Source: Erwinia rhapontici (lineage in GTDB: Bacteria > Pseudomonadota > Gammaproteobacteria > Enterobacterales > Enterobacteriaceae). Taken from it: a stretch of 64,000 nt of DNA. The stretch's first letter is position 1, and every line of letters begins with the position of its first letter. Where the stretch lies: assembly GCF_012271765.1 (NCBI RefSeq), contig NZ_VRKO01000001.1, forward strand, positions 44,802 through 108,801, given 5' to 3'. A program made the position numbers and the translations under genes. The notes under the pieces were generated by a model. It saw nothing but the letters and a program-made list of their open reading frames with translations, made no database searches and was not told the origin of the DNA. This document shows positions 47,020-59,581 of the stretch, in pieces.

Positions 47020-47149
47020 ATCAGACACGAACAGCAATACAGGCACACCTTCCTGTGAGGTGTGCATCGCTCTCTTTTGCCTTTGTACCCTACTGAAGCG
47101 TCACAAGAGCCTGAAGGCCAGCGCGCTTCCTACAACTTAAGAGGTTGTT

Positions 47150-48565
47150 ATGAAAGAATTTACCACGCAAGGTACGCTGATCATCGTCGGGATGGTGCTG
47201 GTGTACATCCTGTTTACCAGTTGGCTGACCTGGCGACTGCGCAGTAAAACCTCCGGTGAACATATGGAAGGCGCACGCGCCATGCCCGCGTTTATCGTCG
47301 GCATCCTGCTGATGTCGGAATATATCGGCGCCAAATCCACCATTGGTACCGCACAGGCGGCGTTCGAAGATGGCTTCGCGGCCTCCTGGTCGGTGATTGG
47401 TGCCGCCATTGGCTTCCCGATTTTCGGTCTGCTTCTGGTAAAACGCATCTATAACACCGGAAAAATTACTATTTCTGGTGCCATTGCCGAGAAGTACGGC
47501 AACACCACCAAATGCATTATCTCGCTGATTATGATCTACGCCCTGCTGCTGGTGAACGTGGGTAACTACGTCAGCGGCGCGGCGGCGATCTCCACCGTCT
47601 TGAAAGTGAACCTGCCGGTGGCGGCCTTTATTACCGCCATTGTCAGCACCTTCTACTTTGCCTTTGGCGGCATGAAGGGAATGGCCTGGGTCACGATGCT
47701 GCACAGCGGCCTGAAGTACATTGGTATTCTGATTATTCTCGGCGTGGCACTGAAGATGACCGGCGGTATTACGCCCATGGTTGAGAAAATGCCGTCGTTC
47801 TACTGGACCTGGGATGGTCACGTTGGTGCCAGTACGATTATGGCGTGGCTGATCGGAACTATCGGTTCGATCTTCTGTACCCAGTTCGTGATCCAGGCGA
47901 TCTCCTCCACCAAAAGCCCGGCCTCTGCGCGCCGTGCCACCTGGGTGGCCTTCTTCTTCTGTCTGCCGATTGGCCTGGCGATTGCGGTGATTGGCGTGGC
48001 GGCCAAATTCCTGCATCCGGACATCAACAGTCTGTATGCCCTGCCCGTGTTTTTACAGGATATGAGCCCGTGGCTGGCGGGTGTGGTCACGACATCGCTG
48101 GTGGCCTCGATCTTCGTCAGCGTCAGTACGGTAGCGCTGGCGATTGCATCGCTGATTGTGAAGGACTTCTATGTGCCGATGCGTAACCCAACGCCAGAGC
48201 GTGAGTTCAAAATGACGCGCTGGCTGTCGCTGGCCATCGGCTTTGCCCCGCTGATTTTTGTGTTGCTGGTGCCGGAAGTGTTGAAACTATCGTTCTTCAC
48301 CCGTGCTATCCGTCTGTCGATTTCCGTGGTGGCGATTATCGCCTTCTACCTGCCGATGTTTAAAAGTGCGCGCGGCGCAAACTGGGGGCTGATTGGTTCC
48401 TGCGTCGTGACCTCGGTCTGGTTTGTCATGGGCGATCCGTTCGGCATCAATAACATGTACATCGCCCTGATTGTTCCGGCGCTGGTGATGGTGATTGATC
48501 GCATGATCCCATCGCGGGACAGCCAGAAAAAAACCGCACACCAAATTCAAAAAAGTGGAGCCTGA
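47150..48565 (+). CDS. Sodium:solute symporter (SSS family)
   Basis: A 471-residue membrane protein with about 13 helices and the SSS pattern: GILLMSEYIGAKSTIGTAQAAFEDG, ISGAIAEKYG, FAFGGMKGMAWV and FCTQFVIQAISSTKSPASARRATW. AAGAGG precedes the ATG. Two importers of different families in one operon suggest that the locus takes up two related compounds, for example a glycoside and its free acid. Ends 1 nt before the sialidase-like gene. Confidence 0.87.
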   Translation: MKEFTTQGTLIIVGMVLVYILFTSWLTWRLRSKTSGEHMEGARAMPAFIVGILLMSEYIGAKSTIGTAQAAFEDGFAASWSVIGAAIGFPIFGLLLVKRIYNTGKITISGAIAEKYGNTTKCIISLIMIYALLLVNVGNYVSGAAAISTVLKVNLPVAAFITAIVSTFYFAFGGMKGMAWVTMLHSGLKYIGILIILGVALKMTGGITPMVEKMPSFYWTWDGHVGASTIMAWLIGTIGSIFCTQFVIQAISSTKSPASARRATWVAFFFCLPIGLAIAVIGVAAKFLHPDINSLYALPVFLQDMSPWLAGVVTTSLVASIFVSVSTVALAIASLIVKDFYVPMRNPTPEREFKMTRWLSLAIGFAPLIFVLLVPEVLKLSFFTRAIRLSISVVAIIAFYLPMFKSARGANWGLIGSCVVTSVWFVMGDPFGINNMYIALIVPALVMVIDRMIPSRDSQKKTAHQIQKSGA

Positions 48566-48566
48566 T

Positions 48567-50895
<2,329 letters not shown>

Positions 50896-50914
50896 AACAG
50901 GCATGTATTGGCAA

Positions 50915-50934
50915 GGGCCGGGCATGCCCGGCTC
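50915..50934. repeat. GGCATGCC-family palindrome
   Basis: GGGCCGGGCATGCCCGGCTC with a perfect CCGGGCATGCCCGG core, followed by CTGCGGGG. It lies between the SDR gene and yacL, which are convergent, and marks the right border of the inserted sugar-acid locus. Confidence 0.75.
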
Positions 50935-50956
50935 CTGCGGGGCTTCGGCGTAAACG

Positions 50957-51319
50957 TTAACGCCCCTGTAAAAATTCCCGGTAGGCGGCAATCACGGCCA
51001 GAAAGTCTTCCACTCCGCAGAATGACAGACTCTCTTCATCGTAGTAATTCATCCCCTCTTCCATCTCATCGCCTTCAAAGTTGAGCTGGTTTGAACGGAT
51101 CATCACTTCTTCTTCATCCAGTAACACCGTGTACTCTTTGCCCACGCGCTGCCACTGACGCACGCTGCCTTTGACGTCTTCGGCAGCGGCTTCGACCTCA
51201 TCCAGCAGGGTGAGGTCTTCATTCACTTCATCATTAAACCAGTGACCGACGGCTTCATGGCCCATCGTCATGCGAACCTTCACACCACCGGTGATATCTC
51301 TTAAAAATTCATATTCCAT
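50957..51319 (-). CDS. yacL: UPF0231 family protein YacL
   Basis: A 120-residue acidic cytosolic protein of unknown function, equal in length to E. coli YacL. It begins [29 protein letters not shown] and ends with the conserved [23 protein letters not shown]. It shows where backbone synteny resumes after the speD-side insertion; in E. coli it lies next to acnB and speD. Confidence 0.95.
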   Translation of the reverse strand: MEYEFLRDITGGVKVRMTMGHEAVGHWFNDEVNEDLTLLDEVEAAAEDVKGSVRQWQRVGKEYTVLLDEEEVMIRSNQLNFEGDEMEEGMNYYDEESLSFCGVEDFLAVIAAYREFLQGR

Positions 51320-51624
51320 CGCGCTTTCCTCCCGGCCAGCCTGCTCACAGGCTCAACCACATTTTGCGCGTCTGCCGCGACAATACTGAGCTTTGGCGCG
51401 CATTATCGCAGCCCGGCGCGGGAAAAGCAGGAGGTTTTACGTAGCGCTTTCCAATATTGATAACGGAACAGTGAAAATACTGGCCTGTCCGCTTTCCCCC
51501 ATGGCATGTTCTGCCCGGCACAACGGTAATACCCGTTCACCAGCAACATAAAATTACGTAATCACGGAAAAACAGTTGCTTAAAATTACGTAATTCCGTA
51601 AATTCATCAACAGGGAAGAATCGA
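51320..51624. promoter_or_regulatory. yacL/toxin-antitoxin intergenic region with duplicated operator
   Basis: The 305-bp spacer has no gene. Two identical perfect palindromes ATTACGTAAT lie at 51553-51562 and 51585-51594, 32 bp apart (three helical turns, same face). Each is followed by TnnCGgaaA-like sequence, so the repeated unit is wider than the palindrome. They sit just ahead of the toxin start and are the likely site of autorepression by the antitoxin. Confidence 0.7.
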
Positions 51625-51957
51625 ATGAAAAAGATCTGTTTTCTTGGTAGCTCGTTGAGCGACCTTAAACGCTTTCCCAGGAATGTGATGCATGATGCGG
51701 GTTATCAACTCGCTCAGCTACAGGCGGGTGCGACACCCGCAGATTTTAAATCACTGGCTGCTGTTGCCAGTGGGGTGTGGGAATTGCGAATACATGATGG
51801 TGACAGCGGGACATTTCGCGTGGTCTATGTGTCAAAGCTCCGCGATGCTATCTATGTACTGCATGCTTTCCATAAGAAAACGCTCAAGACCAGCCCGCAG
51901 GATGTGGCACTGGTCCGCCAGCGTTATCAGCAACTGATACAGGAGTTCAGCTCATGA
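51625..51957 (+). CDS. RelE/HigB-type toxin (phage-derived Gp49-like)
   Basis: A 110-residue protein of the RelE-superfamily HigB2/Gp49-like group. The core DFKSLAAVASGVWELRIHDGDSGTFRVVYVSKLRDAIYVLHAFHKKTLKTSP (in region) shows the ELR/FRVVY and HAFxKKT pattern of this mRNA-interferase family. It precedes the antitoxin gene, as usual for HigBA, and overlaps it by 4 nt. GGGAAG lies before the ATG. Not present at this place in E. coli; inserted between yacL and acnB. Confidence 0.85.
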   Translation: MKKICFLGSSLSDLKRFPRNVMHDAGYQLAQLQAGATPADFKSLAAVASGVWELRIHDGDSGTFRVVYVSKLRDAIYVLHAFHKKTLKTSPQDVALVRQRYQQLIQEFSS

Positions 51958-52226
51958 TCCAGCGTTTCGACAGTGTCTGGGATGCCCTTGCCGACACCCC
52001 GAAAGAGGCCGAACAGCTCAAAGCACGCTCACAATTACTGATGGCGTTGCAGGAAAAAATTGACGGCATGCCGCTCAAAGAGGCCGCCGTACTGCTCGGC
52101 GTCACCGTCTCACGTATTTCCGAAATTCGTAGCGGAAAGTTTCATCTTTTCAGTCTGGATAAACTCGTCACACTGCTTGCCAAAGCCGGCTATCAGGTGA
52201 AATTCGAGATCGCAGCCATCCACTGA
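51954..52226 (+). CDS. HigA-type antitoxin with HTH domain
   Basis: A 90-residue XRE-type protein. The HTH is EAAVLLGVTVSRISEIRSGKFHLFSLDKLVTLLAKAGYQVKF in region (about residues 41-85). Its start overlaps the toxin stop (ATGA). It should bind and neutralise the toxin and repress the operon at the upstream ATTACGTAAT sites. Confidence 0.85.
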   Translation: MIQRFDSVWDALADTPKEAEQLKARSQLLMALQEKIDGMPLKEAAVLLGVTVSRISEIRSGKFHLFSLDKLVTLLAKAGYQVKFEIAAIH

Positions 52227-52233
52227 GCACATA

Positions 52234-52262
52234 AAAAAACCGGGCACATGGCCCGGTTTCTT
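52234..52262. terminator. Bidirectional terminator between the antitoxin and acnB
   Basis: AAAAAACCGGGC-acat-GGCCCGGTTTCTT. On the minus strand the A-run becomes TTTTTT, giving acnB a strong terminator; on the plus strand TTTCTT ends the toxin-antitoxin transcript. Confidence 0.88.
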
Positions 52263-52277
52263 AGCGCTAACTGAAGA

Positions 52278-54875
52278 TTAAACCGCAGTCTGGAAAATCA
52301 CGCCGTCGGCTTTGTCGGTGTACTGACTCAACTGGTCGAAGTTCAGATAACGATAGGTGTCCACAGCGGTTTTATCCACCTGGCCCATAAACGTCAGATA
52401 CTCTTCCGGCGTTGGCAGTTTACCCAGCAGAGAAGCGACTGCGGAGAGCTCAGCAGACGCCAGGTACACATTTGCACCCGTTCCCAGACGGTTCGGGAAG
52501 TTACGCGTGGAGGTCGATACCACCGTTGCGCCATCTGCCACACGTGCCTGGTTACCCATGCACAGTGAACAGCCCGGGATCTCAATGCGCGCGCCGCTCT
52601 TACCGAATACGCTGTAGTAGCCTTCCTCGGTCAGTTGTGCCGCATCCATCTTGGTTGGCGGAGCCACCCAAAGACGCGTAGGCAGCTGGCCTTTATGCGC
52701 ATCCAGCAGTTTCCCAGCCGCACGGAAGTGGCCGATGTTGGTCATGCAGGAACCGATAAAGACTTCATCGATTTTTGTGCCCTGCACATCAGACAGCAGA
52801 CGGGCATCATCCGGGTCATTCGGGGCACACAGAATCGGCTCTTTAATATCTGCCAGATCGATGTCGATCACCGCAGCGTATTCCGCATCCGCATCACCTT
52901 CCAGCAACTGCGGGTCGGCCAGCCATTTTTCCATGCCCTGAACACGACGTTCAAGCGTACGACGATCGCCGTAACCTTCAGAGATCATCCATTTCAGCAG
53001 CACGATATTCGAGCTGAGATATTCGATGATCGGCTCTTTATCCAGCTTGATGGTACAGCCGGCTGCGGAGCGCTCTGCTGAAGCATCCGTCAGTTCGAAT
53101 GCCTGCTCAACTTTCAGTTTCGGCAGGCCTTCGATTTCCAGCACGCGACCTGAGAAGATGTTTTTCTTCCCTTTCTTCTCAACGGTCAACAGGCCAGCTT
53201 TAATCGCATACAGTGGGATCGCATGCACCAGATCGCGCAAAGTGATACCCGGCTGCATTTCACCTTTGAAACGCACCAGCACGGACTCTGGCATATCCAG
53301 TGGCATAACGCCGGTCGCAGCAGCAAAGGCCACCAGACCTGAACCCGCCGGGAAGGAAATACCAATTGGGAAGCGAGTATGTGAGTCACCGCCTGTACCT
53401 ACGGTATCCGGCAGTAGCATACGGTTCAGCCAGCTGTGGATTACCCCATCACCCGGACGCAGCGACACGCCGCCACGGTTCATAATGAAGTCAGGCAGCG
53501 TATGGTGCGTGGTCACATCGACCGGCTTCGGATAAGCCGCGGTATGGCAGAAGGACTGCATCACCAGGTCTGCAGAGAAACCGAGGCAGGCGAGGTCTTT
53601 CAGTTCATCGCGGGTCATTGGACCGGTGGTGTCCTGCGAGCCAACCGAGGTCATTTTCGGTTCGCAGTAGGCGCCAGGGCGCACACCGTCAACGCCGCAT
53701 GCACGGCCGACCATTTTCTGCGCCAGTGAGAAGCCACGAGTGCTGGCTGCCACATCTTTCGCCTGCTCGAACACATCACTGTGCGGCAGATTCAGAGATT
53801 CGCGGGCTTTGGTGGTCAGGCCACGGCCGATGATCAGTGGAATACGGCCACCAGCACGAACTTCATCCAACAGTACGTTGGTTTTCAGTTCAAAGTTAGC
53901 CAGAACTTCGTTGGTGTCGTGATTGCGGACTTCACCTTTATACGGATAGATGTCGATAACATCGCCCATATTCAGACGGTCAACATCGACTTCAATTGGC
54001 AGTGCGCCTGCATCTTCCATCGTGTTAAAGAAGATAGGTGCGATTTTACCGCCGAGGCAGACGCCACCGCCCTTCTTGTTCGGCACGTAAGGAATATCGT
54101 CGCCCATAAACCACAGCACCGAGTTGGTAGCGGATTTACGCGAAGAACCTGTACCGACCACATCACCAACGTAGGTCAGTGGGAAGCCTTTAGCCTGTAA
54201 TGCTTCGATCTGTTTGATCGGGCCTACGTTACCAGCATCGTCGGGTTCGATGCCTTCACGGGCGTTTTTCAACATCGCCAGCGCGTGCAGTGGAATATCC
54301 GGGCGAGACCATGCATCCGGCGCCGGAGAGAGGTCGTCGGTATTGGTTTCGCCGGTCACTTTGAACACGGTTACGGTGATTTTTTCTGCAAGTTTAGGAC
54401 GCTTCAGGAACCATTCAGCATCAGCCCACGACTGAATAATCTTTTTCGCGTGTGGGTTGCCTGCTTTAGATTTTTCTTCGACATCGTAGAAATTGTCGAA
54501 CATCAGCAGCGTGTGGGACAGCGCTTCAGCGGCAATCGGTGCCAGCTTTTCATCGTCAAGCGCGTCAATCAGCGCATGGATGTTATAGCCGCCCTGCATG
54601 GTGCCCAGCAGTTTGATTGCCAGTTCAGGAGTAACCAGAGGAGAAGTTGTTTCGCCTTTCGCGACAGCAGCCAGGAAACCCGCTTTGACATACGCCGCTT
54701 CGTCAACGCCCGGCGGCACTCGATTGATTAACAGATCGGACAGAAATTCTTCTTCACCCGCTGGAGGGGCTTTTAGCAGTTCAACCAGCGCGGCCATTTG
54801 GGAAGCATCTAACGGTTTTGGAACAATCCCCTGGGCAGCACGCTCGGCAACGTGCTTACGGTATTCTTCTAGCAC
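52278..54875 (-). CDS. acnB: Aconitate hydratase B
   Basis: Bifunctional TCA-cycle aconitase and 2-methylisocitrate dehydratase. Length 865, as in E. coli. Domain 5 (HEAT-like) is N-terminal, as is typical for AcnB. The three [4Fe-4S] cysteines are in IGSCMTN and CSLCMGN. Active-site landmarks include [22 protein letters not shown] and VGRACGV. AcnB can lose its cluster and bind mRNA. It carries a strong terminator and is the right anchor of the E. coli-like backbone. Confidence 0.98.
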   Translation of the reverse strand: MLEEYRKHVAERAAQGIVPKPLDASQMAALVELLKAPPAGEEEFLSDLLINRVPPGVDEAAYVKAGFLAAVAKGETTSPLVTPELAIKLLGTMQGGYNIHALIDALDDEKLAPIAAEALSHTLLMFDNFYDVEEKSKAGNPHAKKIIQSWADAEWFLKRPKLAEKITVTVFKVTGETNTDDLSPAPDAWSRPDIPLHALAMLKNAREGIEPDDAGNVGPIKQIEALQAKGFPLTYVGDVVGTGSSRKSATNSVLWFMGDDIPYVPNKKGGGVCLGGKIAPIFFNTMEDAGALPIEVDVDRLNMGDVIDIYPYKGEVRNHDTNEVLANFELKTNVLLDEVRAGGRIPLIIGRGLTTKARESLNLPHSDVFEQAKDVAASTRGFSLAQKMVGRACGVDGVRPGAYCEPKMTSVGSQDTTGPMTRDELKDLACLGFSADLVMQSFCHTAAYPKPVDVTTHHTLPDFIMNRGGVSLRPGDGVIHSWLNRMLLPDTVGTGGDSHTRFPIGISFPAGSGLVAFAAATGVMPLDMPESVLVRFKGEMQPGITLRDLVHAIPLYAIKAGLLTVEKKGKKNIFSGRVLEIEGLPKLKVEQAFELTDASAERSAAGCTIKLDKEPIIEYLSSNIVLLKWMISEGYGDRRTLERRVQGMEKWLADPQLLEGDADAEYAAVIDIDLADIKEPILCAPNDPDDARLLSDVQGTKIDEVFIGSCMTNIGHFRAAGKLLDAHKGQLPTRLWVAPPTKMDAAQLTEEGYYSVFGKSGARIEIPGCSLCMGNQARVADGATVVSTSTRNFPNRLGTGANVYLASAELSAVASLLGKLPTPEEYLTFMGQVDKTAVDTYRYLNFDQLSQYTDKADGVIFQTAV

Positions 54876-55260
54876 GACGTTCTCCTCGCTCTCATTGTAT
54901 TTAGCATCCCGGGCTACCTGAGTTCACCGCAAAGTGAAAACCATCCATGTGTAGGGTAAGGTGCCCGGTTCCGCGAGGGCCAGCATAGCAGGATTTCGGT
55001 TGCGTGTTAATCCGTTTACAAAAAAGCAACATCAATAGCCTGACAGTTTTTATGGGCAAAAAAGCCTTTTTCCAGCGTTTTTAGCTGCTTTTTTAACATG
55101 ACCATATTGGATGTTCTTCACTTGCGACTAAAAAACCGCATTCCTGCCGCACAGCAATCTCCCGCTACTACCTGTGGAAATAAATGCAGCTTATTTTAAA
55201 CAGCGGTTCGATGACTTATGGAGAGGGGCACACAGGGGATATTTTTTGCGGGGAGAAAAA
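54876..55260 (-). promoter_or_regulatory. acnB upstream region, no gene
   Basis: The 385-bp stretch before the csp terminator carries no convincing gene. The first 120 bp next to acnB should hold its promoter and leader; the rest is AT-rich with poly-T and poly-A runs and no clear dyad apart from the terminator that follows. Confidence 0.4.
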
Positions 55261-55290
55261 CAAAAAAAGCCGCACTTGGCGGCTTTTTTA
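55261..55290. terminator. csp terminator
   Basis: AAAAAAAGCCGC-acttg-GCGGCTTTTTT: a strong bidirectional structure 70 nt after the cold-shock gene stop. It serves csp on the minus strand and can shield acnB's region from the other side. Confidence 0.9.
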
Positions 55291-55359
55291 TGACTAACAC
55301 ATCACTGCTCAGGCTAATGCCCTCATCGCTGTCGTCGGTGTTAGCGAGATTATCGCAAA

Positions 55360-55572
55360 TTACAGAGCGATAACGTTTACAGCTGATGGACCTTTAGCGC
55401 CGTTCTCGATAGAGAACTCAACTTTCTGGCCTTCATCTAAGGTTTTGAAATCGCTGCTCTGGATAGCAGAGAAATGTACGAATACATCTTTGCTGCCGTC
55501 TGCTGGAGTGATGAAACCGAAGCCTTTATCAGCGTTAAACCATTTTACTAAACCAGTCATTTTGTTAGACAT
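55360..55572 (-). CDS. CspA-family cold shock protein
   Basis: A 70-residue single-domain RNA chaperone. RNP1 KGFGFI and RNP2 VFVHF are intact, as are KWFNADKG and the C-terminal [22 protein letters not shown] precedes the ATG. The N-terminus [16 protein letters not shown] is very close to E. coli CspA, so it may be the major cold-inducible member, supported by a long leader. Which of the csp paralogues it is cannot be settled here. Confidence 0.92.
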   Translation of the reverse strand: MSNKMTGLVKWFNADKGFGFITPADGSKDVFVHFSAIQSSDFKTLDEGQKVEFSIENGAKGPSAVNVIAL

Positions 55573-55870
55573 AGATATTTCCTTTCAATTTTTGAGCCAC
55601 TTAACATGGCGAACATGGCCTGTTCATCAGATTTAAACTTATGGGCACTTAGGAGGAGGCTCTCGATGAAGGGATATCTTTGATAACACTTGTACTGAGG
55701 ACTGCTTTACTAAAACTGCTTTCATAAGGTCTGTATTCCAAACCGATGAGGCATAGTAGACCGGATAAGACTCAACAAGCAAGGATTCATTTCACTTATA
55801 TTTTTTGAACTTTATGGTTCACGTCTGGTCAGCGGGTTGTACTGAAGGATAAGTGCTCATGTGGGTGAGC
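55573..55870 (-). promoter_or_regulatory. Probable long 5' leader and promoter of the csp gene
   Basis: The stretch upstream of the csp gene is free of genes. A TATAAG box on the minus strand near 55800 would give a leader of about 220 nt. Within it, the minus strand reads TACAGACC (55729-55736), similar to the cold-box core of cspA mRNA. Long structured leaders govern cold induction of cspA; assignment of this element is inference. Confidence 0.45.
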
Positions 55871-55899
55871 TCATGAAAATGTCACCAGGCTTAAATGAT

Positions 55900-55933
55900 A
55901 AAAGCCCTGACAGAGATTGCCAGGGCTTTTAAG
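55900..55933. terminator. Bidirectional terminator upstream of csp with no known gene
   Basis: AAAAGCCCTG (55900-55909) and CAGGGCTTTT (55921-55930) form a perfect 10-bp stem with an 11-nt loop and T-runs on both strands. No annotated gene ends here. It could end a small RNA coming from 55934-56400 on the minus strand. Confidence 0.75.
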
Positions 55934-56752
55934 GTACTGCTAACTCAAACTTTAACATTAATGAACTTAACGAGTAATGACTTCTATTAGTACTTCGTCA
56001 AATGTACGTGTTTATTACGGATAGTATAAGTGACTAAGATTCTAGCTTACCTCCATAAATGACAGTTAACATCATCATGCCTGTCGAAAGACATGGCCGG
56101 TTAAACAAGTACACACCCAACGCGACGTAGACTCTTTGATACGTGGCTTGACTTCCATTGTGACTTAATAACACACATCACAACATTCGGACTCGCTTAT
56201 ATCGGTAAAACATAGCCTTATGTCATCGCGCTTACGTTCCCACCCTGCGATTTCGCAACTGACTGCGTGGCCTTAAGCATCATCGAAGCGAGTGGATAAC
56301 AATAACTAAACTCACAACGACTCTCCCATACAAAAATACTTCGTGACCTTCATCGCAAAATAAACATTAAACTTTATCTGACACAACCCGGTAATATTCC
56401 CGTGCTGTGAGTTCTAATCTACTGCTTTAAAAACAAGAGTCAATACTGTTTTTAATGCCATGTGATTATTATCAGTGTTTATCACCTCAATTGTCAGGCA
56501 GGGAGAAAATCTGGTGATATAAACGCCAGCTGTCCGCCAAACCGGGTAGAAATCATTATAAATGGGCAAAAAAACAAGGTAAAAATCAATATCCATGCCA
56601 AGAAAGCCATTACTCGAAAATAATTTAGGCTACGTTCAACTTTTTCCTGCATTTATTTTTAACATGCACATGCTTCAGTCAACGCGTGGCCCTTCAGGAT
56701 TGCCAAACAGCAAACGCTGCGCCCACGGGTGACATTATCGACATGATAATGC
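55934..56752. other. AT-rich region without a convincing gene
   Basis: About 820 bp that is much more AT-rich than its surroundings and full of stop codons in all frames. A 60-codon frame at 56414-56596 (minus) has no family resemblance and no ribosome site. The region could hold a small RNA ending at the terminator near 55900, or be decayed or horizontally acquired DNA. I see no dyad or repeat that gives it a function. Confidence 0.4.
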
Positions 56753-57760
<1,008 letters not shown>

Positions 57761-57858
57761 TTTTATCCCGTTGATTAGCGACAATGTCGTTATACTTTCC
57801 CCGGTTAAAATCAACAATTGACGCTAATTAAGCGCTTTAATGAAAAATAATCATCAAT

Positions 57859-58800
57859 ATGAAAAATCGCACTACGCTACAGGAATTAGAGATTTTCGCT
57901 GCCATCGCCCGCCATCTCAATTTCCGCAAGGCGGCGGAGGAGCGTAATGTCACACCTTCGACGTTGAGTCATACCCTCACAAATCTGGAGCAGCGTATCG
58001 GTTTGCGGCTCCTGAACCGCACCACGCGCAGCGTATCGTTAACTGAGGCGGGTCGTGCTTTTCTGTCGCGTATTGAACCGGCACTGGTCGATTTGTCCAG
58101 TGCGGTGGATGAGTTGAACACCTGGCGTGCCGATCCACGAGGCACACTGCGTCTCAATATGCCGCGCAATGCGGAAGCCCTTGCTCTGCACCCTGTATTG
58201 CTGCCGTTCCGCCAGCAGTACCCCGACATTGCCCTGGAGATAGCCACCAGCGATGGCTTTGTGAACATTGTGGAAGAGGGTTTTGATGCCGGTGTACGTT
58301 TTGGCAACGTCATTCCGCAGGATATGGTGGCGATCCCCTTCGGCATGCCCGTCACTGGCGCAGTGATTGCCAGCCCGGCGTTTGTTGCCCATCACGGTGC
58401 GCCGCAGCATCCGGATGAACTGCCAGACTATCCCTGTATCCAGCGGCGTTTTCCCAGCGGAATGCAATATAAATGGGAGTTCCAGGTGCAGAGCAAATTG
58501 AAGGAGATTGCGGTCAACGGCAATCTGACACTGGATAACGATCAGATGATGATTAAGGCCGCACAAGCCGGGGCCGGCATCGCCTTTGTGCTGCGCAACC
58601 TGAGTGAAAGCGCGCTGGCAAGCGGGGAACTGGTGGAGCTGCTGACTGACTATGTGGCGCCAGCTGAAAGTTTCTGGCTCTATTACCCCAGCCGTAAATA
58701 CCACTCCGCCGCGATGCGCTGCTTTATTGAGTGGGTACAACAGGCCAATCGCGGCGTGATACACTCAAATTCCTTGCTGAATCACGCTGAGCCACGATGA
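57859..58800 (+). CDS. LysR-family regulator (CrgA/DsdC-type class)
   Basis: A 313-residue LysR protein. The HTH is at the N-terminus (LQELEIFAAIARHLNFRKAAEERNVTPSTLSHTLTNLEQ in region, residues 8-47), then RLLNRTTRSVSLTEAGRAFL, the CrgA-like group signature. It is divergent from the aldo/keto reductase (98-bp spacer) and overlaps the enoyl-CoA hydratase start by 4 nt (ATGA), so it may be co-transcribed with the acyl-CoA genes as well as regulate the reductase. Confidence 0.87.
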   Translation: MKNRTTLQELEIFAAIARHLNFRKAAEERNVTPSTLSHTLTNLEQRIGLRLLNRTTRSVSLTEAGRAFLSRIEPALVDLSSAVDELNTWRADPRGTLRLNMPRNAEALALHPVLLPFRQQYPDIALEIATSDGFVNIVEEGFDAGVRFGNVIPQDMVAIPFGMPVTGAVIASPAFVAHHGAPQHPDELPDYPCIQRRFPSGMQYKWEFQVQSKLKEIAVNGNLTLDNDQMMIKAAQAGAGIAFVLRNLSESALASGELVELLTDYVAPAESFWLYYPSRKYHSAAMRCFIEWVQQANRGVIHSNSLLNHAEPR

Positions 58801-59579
58801 ATAGCGAACAACCGAATACGCAACTGGTCCGCTGCGACCGCCCCATCCCACACGTTGCGCGCCTGACGCTCCACCGCCCCGCCGCGCGTAATGCCTATAA
58901 TGCCGTCATGATCAGCGAGCTGGAACAGTGCCTGAACTGGTGCGAACAGCAGGCCGATATCCGCACCGTTATCCTTACTGGCAGCGGAACCGTGTTTTGC
59001 GGTGGGGCCGATCTACAGGAGGCCTTTACCGACGGTGGCAAAGGCCTGATCAATTCGCACGGTGGGTTTAACCCGTTGCAACATCTGCCACGGCGCAAAA
59101 TCTGGATAGCGGCACTGAATGGTCATGCCTTTGGTGGTGGACTGGAACTGGCGCTGGAATGTGATTTTATTATTGCCGCTGAGCAGGTGAAAATTGCGCT
59201 ACCCGAAGTGAAGCATGGCCTGCTGCCGCTTGGCGGGGCCATCGGCCAACTGGCAACACGGCTGCCTGCGAGCGTTGCACGAGAGATGCTGCTTATTGGT
59301 GAGCCCATGGACGCTCAGCGTGCGCTGGCGCTGGGCCTGTTTTACCAGGTGACCACAGCGGAAGACCTTTTGGAAAATACACTGACGCTGGCTGCCAGCC
59401 TTAACCGCAACGCACCGCTGGCCGTTCAAGCCTGTAACGCCCTGCTGAAAGCAGCCCACGCCCAGGATCTTTGTCAAATCAGCGCTGCAGAATTGCAGCA
59501 GCTCCAGGCGAGCCTGGATTATCAGGAAAGTCTGCTCGCCTTCAGCGAAAAGCGCGCTCCGCAGTGGCGCGGAAAATAG
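58797..59579 (+). CDS. Enoyl-CoA hydratase/isomerase family protein
   Basis: A 260-residue crotonase. The oxyanion-hole motifs FCGGADLQEAF and AFGGGLELALECDF are present. The two catalytic glutamates of classical hydratases are not clear: at the first site the sequence is GLLPLGGAIG and at the second AREMLLIGE, with no Glu at the usual place in the first. It may therefore do an isomerase, hydrolase or lyase reaction. The gene overlaps the LysR gene upstream and ends 2 nt before the convergent thiolase gene. Confidence 0.82.
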   Translation: MNSEQPNTQLVRCDRPIPHVARLTLHRPAARNAYNAVMISELEQCLNWCEQQADIRTVILTGSGTVFCGGADLQEAFTDGGKGLINSHGGFNPLQHLPRRKIWIAALNGHAFGGGLELALECDFIIAAEQVKIALPEVKHGLLPLGGAIGQLATRLPASVAREMLLIGEPMDAQRALALGLFYQVTTAEDLLENTLTLAASLNRNAPLAVQACNALLKAAHAQDLCQISAAELQQLQASLDYQESLLAFSEKRAPQWRGK

Positions 59580-59581
59580 GT

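Noticed and set aside
47090..48016. 308-codon frame antisense to the SSS transporter gene
   Set aside because: His/Asn/Gln/Gly-rich antisense shadow of a membrane-protein gene, with no domain pattern.
56414..56596. 60-codon frame on the minus strand in the AT-rich gap
   Set aside because: No Shine-Dalgarno, no recognisable family, and composition expected from AT-rich non-coding DNA.
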